A stretch of DNA of 64,000 nucleotides, taken from assembly GCF_007752535.1 (NCBI RefSeq), contig NZ_CP036426.1, forward strand, positions 1,674,001 through 1,738,000. Reading direction: 5' to 3'. The notes beneath the pieces are model-generated. The model had not been told where the DNA came from and ran no database searches. It saw only the letters and a program-made list of their open reading frames with translations. Each line of letters opens with the position of its first letter. The stretch's first letter is position 1. Below are positions 31,105 to 38,903 of the stretch, in pieces. A program made the translations under genes and the position numbers. Source of the stretch: Tautonia plasticadhaerens (lineage in GTDB: Bacteria > Planctomycetota > Planctomycetia > Isosphaerales > Isosphaeraceae).

Positions 31105-33477
31105 TCACCCAGCCCGCTTGCCCCCGAGGGAGATTTTCGCCCAGTAGAGCTGGGTGCGGTCGCCCCGGATGCGGACATCCTCGAGCAGGGCGCCGAGGTC
31201 GGGCTTGACGAGGTCGTTGAAGTAGCGCTTGCCGTTGATCCGGATCTGGATGCGTTCGTCGAGGTCGAGGAATTCGGGGTCGATCCAGAGGTCCAGGGCA
31301 TTGATGCCGCCGACGGTGAGGCTCAGGAGGTTGAGGGTCGAGTTGGTCTTGCAGGAGAGGGTGGCGGGGTCGAGCTTGGTGCCGAGGGCGTCGACCGTCT
31401 CGGGGGCGGGGGTGCGGCCGGGGGCGAACTCGCGGATGACGACGCCGAAGAAGCGGTCGGCGGCCGGGCGGGAGGAGACGACCTCGAAGTCCTTCAGCCG
31501 GGGGGTGCGGATCCGTCGCGACATCCAGTCGAAGGCGGCGGGCAGCTCCTCGGGCAGGGGTTCGAGGCCGCGACGGATGTACTCGACGTAGGTCACGTCC
31601 CAGGCCTTGCCGATCATGTCCTTGACCATGTCGAAGACGAGCGCCTCGGTGGAGGCGGTCGTCAGCTCGCCGATGACGACGTAGAGCGGGAGGTATTCGC
31701 CGTGGGCCCGGGTCCGGGAGACGTGCTTGGCCGGCAGGCCGGAGAGCGTGACCGCGCCGGCGAAGACGTCGGGGTGGGCGAGGCCGACGTCCCAGGCCGC
31801 GTTGCCGCCGAGCATCGAGCCGCCGACGTGGATGCGGTCGGGGTCGATGGAGAAACGCTTGCGGGCGTCCCTCAGGGAGAGGAGCACCGCGGCGTGCTCG
31901 TCGGAGGAATAGCGATAGTCGATGGCCGACTCACCCTCGCCGCTGCCCTCGTCGAGGTATTGCGGGGCGATCACGATGAAGCCGTTCCGGCTCGCCTCCG
32001 GCCCCCAGAATTCGAGGGCCGACTTCGGGCCCCGGCCGTCGTGCAGGGCGACGACCGTCGGGTATCGGCGCTGGGGGTGGTATTCGGGGGGGAGGAGGAC
32101 GGAGTACTCGGTCGGGGTCGAATTGACCTCGTCGATCACCCGGCGGATGAGCGGGGTGGCCGAGGGGGGGGGCTCCAGGCTGGCGAGCGGCGGGGGCAGT
32201 TGCCGGATGATCCGGCTGGCGAGTCCCAGGTCGAAGGGCTGCGAGGTCCCATCGGCGGCGGGGATGGACAGGCCCTCCAGCTCGGATTTCAGGCGGGCGC
32301 GCTCCTCGCCGTCCCGGGAGATCAGGTAGCCGACGATCCGGTCCCGGGCGTCCCAGAGCGCCCGGACGGCCGCCGGCTCGTCCACCGCGTGCTCGGGGCC
32401 GACGACCCATGCCGAGAGGGCGCGGCAGAGGCGGACCTCCGGGGGGACCGGCTTTCCCTCGCCGTCGAGGGCCGGCCGGGCCGGCTCGAGCCGGGGGGCG
32501 ACGGCGTCCGGGGCGTTCTCCAGGGCCTGGAGGATCTCGGTGACGGCGGACCGGTGGTCGCGCCGGAAGTCGTCCGGGGCGAGGTCGAGGGCGGACCGCA
32601 GCTCGGAGGCGAATTGCCGGTGCGCGGCCAGCCCGGACCTGAGATCCCGGAGGCGGCGGTCGACCGCCTCGCGTTGGGCGGGGGAGACGCCGTCGAGCCC
32701 GAAGGTCGTCAGGCGTTCCTCGGCCGCCCGGGGCTGGCCGACGGCGACGAGGCGGTCGGCGTCGTCGACGGCCTGACGGGCCTGGAGGTCCCGGACCGAG
32801 CCACGGACGTTGGCGACGGTGGCGGCCAGGTCCGGGAAGGCCTCGGCGAGCCGATCGAGCTCGGCCAGGGCCTCGTCGTACCACTTCGCCTGGATCAGGA
32901 ACCGGCCGACGCGGAGCCGCTCGTTCTGGTTGGTCGGGTCGACGCGGTCGAGCAGGCCGAGGATGACGGGGCGGGGGACCTGCCCGGTGGCGACCTGGCC
33001 GACCCAGAAGCCGTCGATCCCCCGGAATTTGACCACGTCGGGCCCGATCTCGTTGATCGCCTGCTTCATCCGCTCGGGACGGAGGGAGCGGCCGTTATAC
33101 TCCGAAAACTCGAACATCCGCTGGCCGAAGTCGTCCCACTCGGTCGACCGGACGCGGAGGGCGTGGGAGGGCATCTCGCCGCCGTGGACCTCCAGGGGCT
33201 GCACGAGGGAGAACCGCTCCATCCGCTGTCGGTCGGAGGCCGGCTCGGGGGAGACGCGTTCGATCTTCGTCTGGCGGATGACGGTCCGCTTCAGGCCGTC
33301 GAAGACGGTGACGAGGGCGTTGTCGCGCTCGACGACCCCCGAGATCAGGCCGCCGTTCTTGAGGACCACCTGGTCGGCCCGGACGCGGGGCCCGGTCGCG
33401 ACCAGGACGAGGAGGAGGGCCGTCGCCGGCCCGGGGGTGGAGATGAATGGCGACCGTCGCCGGGGCGGGATGATCAT
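31105..33477 (-). CDS. Secreted alpha/beta hydrolase (PHB-depolymerase/peptidase-like) with N-terminal TPR-like region
   Basis: A 790-residue protein. A signal peptide (about 10-34) is followed by a short SH3-like segment (VVLKNGGLISGVVERDNALVTVFDGLKRTVIRQTKI), then helical TPR-like repeats, then an alpha/beta hydrolase domain (about 455-680). That domain has YPTVVALHDG and the nucleophile elbow GGSMLGG (Ser554), and ends with a beta-rich C-terminal domain. It is probably an extracytoplasmic esterase or peptidase of unknown substrate. ATG at 33477 is preferred because AAGGAGG stands immediately upstream, a near-perfect anti-16S match; an in-frame ATG at 33498 lies before that site. It is 61 bp upstream of the Uma2-like gene. 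Confidence 0.8.
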   Translation of the reverse strand: MIIPPRRRSPFISTPGPATALLLVLVATGPRVRADQVVLKNGGLISGVVERDNALVTVFDGLKRTVIRQTKIERVSPEPASDRQRMERFSLVQPLEVHGGEMPSHALRVRSTEWDDFGQRMFEFSEYNGRSLRPERMKQAINEIGPDVVKFRGIDGFWVGQVATGQVPRPVILGLLDRVDPTNQNERLRVGRFLIQAKWYDEALAELDRLAEAFPDLAATVANVRGSVRDLQARQAVDDADRLVAVGQPRAAEERLTTFGLDGVSPAQREAVDRRLRDLRSGLAAHRQFASELRSALDLAPDDFRRDHRSAVTEILQALENAPDAVAPRLEPARPALDGEGKPVPPEVRLCRALSAWVVGPEHAVDEPAAVRALWDARDRIVGYLISRDGEERARLKSELEGLSIPAADGTSQPFDLGLASRIIRQLPPPLASLEPPPSATPLIRRVIDEVNSTPTEYSVLLPPEYHPQRRYPTVVALHDGRGPKSALEFWGPEASRNGFIVIAPQYLDEGSGEGESAIDYRYSSDEHAAVLLSLRDARKRFSIDPDRIHVGGSMLGGNAAWDVGLAHPDVFAGAVTLSGLPAKHVSRTRAHGEYLPLYVVIGELTTASTEALVFDMVKDMIGKAWDVTYVEYIRRGLEPLPEELPAAFDWMSRRIRTPRLKDFEVVSSRPAADRFFGVVIREFAPGRTPAPETVDALGTKLDPATLSCKTNSTLNLLSLTVGGINALDLWIDPEFLDLDERIQIRINGKRYFNDLVKPDLGALLEDVRIRGDRTQLYWAKISLGGKRAG

Positions 33478-33831
33478 CGGGCCTCCTTGGTCGTCCATGC
33501 CGGATCGGGTCGATGTCGACGATGACGGGGGAGCGTGGAAGGGCGCCGGGATCCCCGGGCCGCCCGGGTCGGGTCGATCCGATTCGAGCCGGTCGTCCGG
33601 CGGGGGATCGACCCGAGACCCGGGGCCGTGACCGATCGCCCGAGACACCGGGGCCCGTCCATCCGGCCCGGGAGGCGAGCCATCCGGTCCCATTCTGTCC
33701 CGAGGGGCGACGGGGTCAAGCGTCGGGCCATGCCGGTGGGATCGGCTGGCGTCGCGTCGCGGGGGCTCGTACCTTGGGACGCTGAGGATCGCCTCGATAT
33801 TCCCTCGGACCGATCGACGGGGCGCCCCCGC
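33478..33831. other. Divergent gap before zinc-ribbon protein
   Basis: Stretch of 354 bases with no gene I can support. A weak promoter-like pair (TTGGGA at 33774-33779, TATTCC at 33798-33803, 18-bp spacer) precedes the rightward gene. Confidence 0.4.
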
Positions 33832-34524
33832 ATGGCTCCCGACCCCCTGAAGTTCCGGTGCGACCGATGCGACCAGCTGCTCGGCGTCTCACCCTCCAAG
33901 GCCGGCCAGCGGGTGAAATGCCCGAAATGCGGCTGCGGCCTGGTGGTGCCGGGGCCGTCGGGCCCTCCCCCGGCCGACCGCGACGAGTCGGCATGGTTGC
34001 CGTCGACCGGGGCGTCGGTCGAGGCGAAGGGCGGGGCGTCCGGCGCCGTCACGCGCCCGCCCGGCTTCTTCGACGGGATCGACCTCCGGCAGGAGGAACT
34101 GGAGTCCCTCTTCGCGGTCGACTCCGATGAGCTCCCCACGACCCCGATCCCCGGCCCGGGGGACCCGGGAGAGGAGGACGAGGGTGTGGCGATCCCGCCC
34201 GGGTTCCTCGACCTGGCCGCCGGGGGTCGGGAGCCTGGGCCCGTTTCCGATCTCTCCGAGCCGGCTTCCCGGGTGGCCTTCGAGCCGGGGACGCCCCCGG
34301 CGGGGATCGGGATCCGGGACCCGGGGGCAGTTCCCCGGGGGCCTCGGGGAGAGGGCGGATCGTCCGTCCCGGCCGCCTCGATCGCCCGGGGGAGGCCCGG
34401 GCGGGACGTGGCGATCCCCCGGGTGGCCTTCGTGGCCTGGTCGCTCTTCCTGCTGCTGGCGCTGTTCCTGGCGTTCGTCTCGGGGTTGCTGGCCGGGCGA
34501 TTCGTCTGGACCGGGCCGGCGTGA
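33832..34524 (+). CDS. Zinc-ribbon protein with single C-terminal membrane anchor
   Basis: A 230-residue protein. The N-terminus has a CxxC-x16-CxxC zinc ribbon (C10, C13, C30, C33: RCDRC then KCPKCGC), of the MJ0042-like type common in planctomycetes. The middle is acidic, Pro/Gly-rich and likely disordered. One hydrophobic helix (about 200-221, VAWSLFLLLALFLAFVSGLL) lies at the C-terminus. It should be tail-anchored with the zinc ribbon in the cytoplasm. No partner is evident; such proteins may act in signalling or as membrane scaffolds. Confidence 0.7.
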   Translation: MAPDPLKFRCDRCDQLLGVSPSKAGQRVKCPKCGCGLVVPGPSGPPPADRDESAWLPSTGASVEAKGGASGAVTRPPGFFDGIDLRQEELESLFAVDSDELPTTPIPGPGDPGEEDEGVAIPPGFLDLAAGGREPGPVSDLSEPASRVAFEPGTPPAGIGIRDPGAVPRGPRGEGGSSVPAASIARGRPGRDVAIPRVAFVAWSLFLLLALFLAFVSGLLAGRFVWTGPA

Positions 34525-34749
34525 CCGGATCGGGATCGCACGGATCCGGGGAGGACCGGCCCGATTCGGGATGCACGATTCCCGGGGATCGGGTAGAGAC
34601 GGTGGCGAGGGTCGCCCGGATCGGACCGATGAGGATGCACCCCGAGCATGGACGCGAGGACCAGAGGCGCGGAGCCTCCCAAACCGATCGGTCGACCCGA
34701 TAGGGCCGGGCGTCCCAGCCGGATCTACCGGCCCGAGGGATGCCCCCGG

Positions 34750-36594
34750 ATGACGACGGCCGGCGCCCCCGTCCCGGTCGACCGTTGGATGGTGATTGCC
34801 GTGGCGGTCGGGGTCTCCTTGAGGCTGGTCCGATACCTGACGGACCGGCCGCTCTGGGGGGACGAGGCGATGGTCGCCGTCAACGTCCTGGGCCGGGGCT
34901 TCGGCGAGTTGCTCGGGCCCCTGGCGTTCTTCCAGGTGGCCCCGGCGGGATTCTTGTGGATCGAGCGGGGGATGATCGACCTGCTCGGGGCGTCGGAGTG
35001 GTCGCTCCGGCTGGCGCCGGTCGTCGCCGGGATTGCGGCCGTCCCCGTGTTCGCCTGGGTGGCGAGGCGGGCGGTCGGCGGCCCGTCGGCGTTGCTGGCG
35101 GTCTCGGTATTCGCCGTCTCCTACGCACCGATTCGTCATTCGGCCGAAGTGAAGCCGTATGCGTTCGACCTGCTCGCGGCGATCGTGCTGCTCGGGCCGG
35201 CCTTGGCCTGGGTTCGGGGGCCCGGGCGGGCCGGTCCCCTCTGGGTCCTGGCCGCGATCGCGCCGGCGGCGATGGCCTGCTCGCTGCCGTCGGCGTTCGT
35301 GGCGGGGGGCATCGGGTTGGCGATCACCCCCGCGGCCTGGGGAATCGCTCGGCGATGCCCCGGGCGGGGGATTTGGAGGGCCTGGGCGGCCTACGTGGGG
35401 GTCGTCCCGCTGGCCTTCCTCGGGCTGTTCCTGGCGAGCACCGGGGGGCAGAGCGAGGCGGTGGGGGCTGTCTACCGGGAGGGGTACTGGTCGGAACAAT
35501 TCCCCCCGGTCGGCGACCCGATCCGGCTGGTCGGCTGGCTGGTGTCGATCCACCTCGGGGCGGGCTTCGGCTACCCGATCGGCGGGGAGCGGGGGGCCAG
35601 CGTCGCCTCGGCGACCCTGATGGTCGTCGGCATCGTGGCGCTGGCCCGCGCGGGGGATCGCCGCCTGCTGGCCGTGCTGATCGCGCCGATGGGCCTGACC
35701 TTGCTGGCCTCGGCACTCGGCCGATACCCGTACGGCGGGACGGCCCGGACGATGCAGCACGTCGCCCCGGCGGTCTGCCTGCTGATCGGGGTCGGCGCCT
35801 CGTCGCTGATCGACCGTTTCGCGGACCCAGCCCGGAGGTCCCGGGCCCTCGCGACGGCCCTGCTGACGTTGGGGCTGCTCGGGGCGGGGATGTTGGCGAT
35901 CGACTTCGCCCTCCCGTACCGGACGATCGAGGACCAGCGGACCCGTGACTTCGCCAGGTGGTTCTGGCCTGAAGTCTCCCGGGGGGCGGAGGTGGGCTGC
36001 GTCCACTCGCTCCGGGGGACGACCTTCGAGGGCCCCTACTGGAGGCTGGGCCGCCTGGAACTCTACCTGGCGAACCGCCGGATCAACCTACCGGAGGGGG
36101 TCGACCCGGCCCGTCCCCGATTCGATCGGGTCGCCCGGGACCGCCCGCTCCGCTGCGTGATCTACAACCAGGACCCCGACCGAGATCCGGGCCTGGCCTC
36201 CTGGCTGGAGGAGATGGGGACGCGATACCGCCTCCTCGGGACCCGATCGTACGAGGTCAACGGGGGGATCGTCGACCACGGCATCCCCCGTCAGGAGCGG
36301 TTCCTCGTCTATGAGTATGTCCCGAGGGGGACGAGCCCGTCACTCCGGGGCCGGTCGGGGACGACGGAGGTGCTCGATGAGGAACCGGGCCTCGACGGCG
36401 CGGAGGTACTCCAGGTTCTCCCCCCGGGAGAAGCCGTGCCCCTCGTTGCGGGCCAGCATGTACCAGACGGGCACGCCGTTGCCCCGGACGGCGTCGACGA
36501 TCTGTCGGGCCTCGGCGACCGGGACCCGGGGGTCGTTCTCTCCCTGGACGACGAGCATCGGGGTCGTGATCCGGTCGGCCCGGCGGAGCGGTGA
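34750..36594 (+). CDS. GT-C-like membrane glycosyltransferase (family 39-type)
   Basis: A 614-residue polytopic protein with about ten membrane segments to residue 390. The first periplasmic loop has LWGDEAMVAVNVL, matching the acidic DE motif of ArnT/PMT-type GT-C enzymes that use polyprenyl-phosphate sugars. HSAEVKPYAFDLL follows, also typical of the bacterial group. The soluble C-terminal part runs to about residue 525 (EYVPRG). The last 85 residues overlap the convergent S9 peptidase gene and look like its antisense, so the stop may have been lost and the tail newly added. Start is ATG at 34750. Acceptor and donor are unknown. Confidence 0.75.
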   Translation: MTTAGAPVPVDRWMVIAVAVGVSLRLVRYLTDRPLWGDEAMVAVNVLGRGFGELLGPLAFFQVAPAGFLWIERGMIDLLGASEWSLRLAPVVAGIAAVPVFAWVARRAVGGPSALLAVSVFAVSYAPIRHSAEVKPYAFDLLAAIVLLGPALAWVRGPGRAGPLWVLAAIAPAAMACSLPSAFVAGGIGLAITPAAWGIARRCPGRGIWRAWAAYVGVVPLAFLGLFLASTGGQSEAVGAVYREGYWSEQFPPVGDPIRLVGWLVSIHLGAGFGYPIGGERGASVASATLMVVGIVALARAGDRRLLAVLIAPMGLTLLASALGRYPYGGTARTMQHVAPAVCLLIGVGASSLIDRFADPARRSRALATALLTLGLLGAGMLAIDFALPYRTIEDQRTRDFARWFWPEVSRGAEVGCVHSLRGTTFEGPYWRLGRLELYLANRRINLPEGVDPARPRFDRVARDRPLRCVIYNQDPDRDPGLASWLEEMGTRYRLLGTRSYEVNGGIVDHGIPRQERFLVYEYVPRGTSPSLRGRSGTTEVLDEEPGLDGAEVLQVLPPGEAVPLVAGQHVPDGHAVAPDGVDDLSGLGDRDPGVVLSLDDEHRGRDPVGPAER

Positions 36595-38298
36595 GATGTC
36601 CCGGAAGTAGCGTTGGACCCGGGGATCCCGCTCGTCCCCGAATTCGAGGCGGAGCAGGTCGAGCCGGAGTTCGGGCTGGTCGTCCATGAACGACTGGAAA
36701 TCGGAGATGCCGGCGACGTCGATCCCGGCGGCGATCCGGTCGCCAAACCTTGAGAGCGCGGCGAGCACGAGGTAGCCGCCGTAGGAGCCCCCCCGCACGG
36801 CCACCCGGTCGGCGTCCAGGCCCGGCTGATCGGCCACCCAGTCGAGCAGGGCCCCCACGTCCCGGACGGCGTCCTCCCGGCGCTCGCCGTCGTCGAGCCT
36901 CAGGTAGGAGAGCCCGTAACCGCTGGACCCCCGGACGTTGGGGACGATCAGCGCGAGCCCCAGCTCGTTGACGAGGTACGACTCCGGCCCCAGGAACGAC
37001 GGCCTGGCCTGGGCCTGGGGGCCGCCGTGCAGGTCGATCAGCACGGGACGGGGCCCGGGGAATCGCACCGGGTCGGGGCGGTAGACGAATGCGGGGATCT
37101 CCCGGCCGTCGAAGGACTCGAAGCGGAACCGCTCCGGGGGGGCCGGCGGGTCGAAGGTCGAGCCCCCGGGGACGCCGAGCGTCCATCGGACGAGCACGCC
37201 GGTCCGGGTGACGAGCGAGTAGACCTGGGACGGCTCCCGGGTCGTCTCCAGGTTGAAGGCGCACTCGGTCGAGCCGGGGAGGAAGGTCAGGCTAGAGATC
37301 TGCCCGTCGGGGATCCCGGGGCGGGCCAGTACCCGGCCGGACTCGGCGTCGAGGATCAGGAGCCTCGAGTAGCCGTCGTCGTGGATCGAGGCCGCGAGGA
37401 CATTCCCTTCGTCGGAGACGGCGAAGGATTCGACGTCGGCCTCGATGCCTCCCGTCAGGATCGAGACGCCCCCGGATTCCGGATCCAGCCGCCCCAGGCG
37501 GCGGAACTGGCCGCCGTCATAGAGGCTCAGGAAGATCGCCCGGCCGTCGGGGGCATATCGGGGATCTCCCGGGCTGTGCAGGCCCGGGGAGTCGGCATTC
37601 GGGAAGACGACGGTCGGGGTGCCGGACTGGGGATCGATGGCCAGCAGTCGGGATCCCTGGGAGACGTCGATCTCGGTGACGAGCAGGCGGGATCCGTCGG
37701 GGGCCCACGCCTCGACGGTGGCCAGGCCCGTCAGCTCGGCGAGAAGCCGGGGGGCCCCCTGGCGGTCATCGGGGTCGATGAGGTAGAGGTCGTAGTCCCG
37801 GGAGTTCCGGGCGTCCCCGGTGACGGCCAAAGTCCGGCCGTCGGGGCTCCAGCGGGGTTCGGAGTATCGGGACCGGCCGTCGCTGAGCCGGGAAACCTCC
37901 CCGGACGGGGTGTCGAACAGGGCGACCTGGACCGCCTCGTTGCCGTCCACGTCATAGAGCAGCGCGAACTGGTTCCGCCCGGGGCGGGGGGAACAGCCGA
38001 GGACCCGGCCGGCGATGGAGGTGAGCTGGTGCGGGGGGGCCCCGGGGGTGACCACGCTGAAGACCTGGCCGGCTGGGGCCGCCCCGGCGAGGACGAGGGC
38101 CTCCCGACGTCCCCCCAGCCAGCCCCCGAAGGCGTATCCGGGCACGGTCCGGTAGGCGGCCAACGCCCGGGAGAGCCCCCGGGGGATGGTCGGCACCCCC
38201 TCGGCCTCGATCGCCGGGGGCGGGGCCAGGTCGTCGGCCGAAGCGGGCGAGCCCGGGGCGATCGAGGCGACGCAACACAGGGCGGCGAGTCGAAGCAT
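36340..38298 (-). CDS. Exported S9-family serine peptidase (prolyl oligopeptidase-like)
   Basis: A 652-residue protein with a signal peptide (residues 1-22), a WD/beta-propeller-type region (about 75-385, with repeats such as RWSPDGRTLAVTG and RYAPDGRAIFLS), and a C-terminal alpha/beta hydrolase domain. The catalytic triad is Ser505 (GGSYGGY), Asp589 (ENDPRVPV) and His621 (NEGHGF). This is the layout of the acylaminoacyl-peptidase / DPP IV group. It is likely to hydrolyse oligopeptides in the periplasm. Start is ATG at 38298 with GGAGGAG upstream. Its 3' end overlaps the opposing GT-C-like gene by 255 bp. Confidence 0.9.
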   Translation of the reverse strand: MLRLAALCCVASIAPGSPASADDLAPPPAIEAEGVPTIPRGLSRALAAYRTVPGYAFGGWLGGRREALVLAGAAPAGQVFSVVTPGAPPHQLTSIAGRVLGCSPRPGRNQFALLYDVDGNEAVQVALFDTPSGEVSRLSDGRSRYSEPRWSPDGRTLAVTGDARNSRDYDLYLIDPDDRQGAPRLLAELTGLATVEAWAPDGSRLLVTEIDVSQGSRLLAIDPQSGTPTVVFPNADSPGLHSPGDPRYAPDGRAIFLSLYDGGQFRRLGRLDPESGGVSILTGGIEADVESFAVSDEGNVLAASIHDDGYSRLLILDAESGRVLARPGIPDGQISSLTFLPGSTECAFNLETTREPSQVYSLVTRTGVLVRWTLGVPGGSTFDPPAPPERFRFESFDGREIPAFVYRPDPVRFPGPRPVLIDLHGGPQAQARPSFLGPESYLVNELGLALIVPNVRGSSGYGLSYLRLDDGERREDAVRDVGALLDWVADQPGLDADRVAVRGGSYGGYLVLAALSRFGDRIAAGIDVAGISDFQSFMDDQPELRLDLLRLEFGDERDPRVQRYFRDISPLRRADRITTPMLVVQGENDPRVPVAEARQIVDAVRGNGVPVWYMLARNEGHGFSRGENLEYLRAVEARFLIEHLRRPRPAPE

Positions 38299-38355
38299 CG
38301 GGGCGGTCTCCTCCGAGCCGGCCACGCCGGCCGCCGATTCCGATCGACGTTGATC

Positions 38356-38384
38356 TTGGGATCGAGTCGTCGAGATCCTAAAAT
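38356..38384 (+). promoter_or_regulatory. Promoter for small Cys protein
   Basis: TTGGGA (38356-38361), a 17-bp spacer, and TAAAAT (38379-38384), in the divergent gap; leader about 110 bases. Confidence 0.5.
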
Positions 38385-38502
38385 GAGGGTGGCGGGGCGA
38401 AGCCCGAGCAGTCACCTCTCCCGTCCCGGAAACGAGGGCCAGGTCCGTTCGGAGGGCCGAGGTCCCGTCGGCTCGGGATGAGCCCCCCCGAGGGCCTGAT
38501 CG

Positions 38503-38781
38503 ATGAGCCACGATCTGCCGTACCACTATACGCCGGTCTGCGACGTCGAGGGGTGCGACCACCCCGCCCGCTACAAGGTCGCCTGCCGATGGGGCGACGG
38601 GACCCAGAATGAACTGAAGAATTACGGCGTCTATTGCGCCGAGCATGCACCGGGCGAGCTGGAAGCCGCCAGGGATCGACAGCGACGAATCCACCTCGGC
38701 CGGCAGGAGGAGTTGGGGCCGGTGCAGCTGTTCGAATTGGTGGAGGGGCGCCGGGATGCGGAATTGATCCCGGTGGGATGA
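38503..38781 (+). CDS. Small Cys/His protein, probable zinc binding, unknown function
   Basis: A 92-residue soluble protein, not assigned. Cys13, Cys18, Cys28, Cys45 and His48 (pattern CDVEGC, C, CAEH) could form a zinc site. The C-terminus is a charged helix (AARDRQRRIHLGRQEELGPVQLFELV). The reading frame is conserved in style and has a promoter at 38356. It starts at ATG 38503 and ends 122 bp before the lyase gene. I regard it as a real planctomycete hypothetical protein. Confidence 0.7.
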   Translation: MSHDLPYHYTPVCDVEGCDHPARYKVACRWGDGTQNELKNYGVYCAEHAPGELEAARDRQRRIHLGRQEELGPVQLFELVEGRRDAELIPVG

Positions 38782-38903
38782 TCGGTATGATCGGGGGCCG
38801 AGGGCCGGGCGCGCCGAAGCCGCCCGGCCCGGTCCCCGACGGACCGGCCCCGAGTCCCCGATCCCCCCGGACGGGGCCCCCCTCCCGGGAAGGATCCCGA
38901 GCC

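Noticed and set aside
30955-33525. 856-codon plus-strand open frame
   Set aside because: It is the antisense of the secreted hydrolase gene, which has signal peptide, nucleophile motif and a strong ribosome-binding site. The plus-strand product is low-complexity Gly/Asp/Val-rich with no domain.
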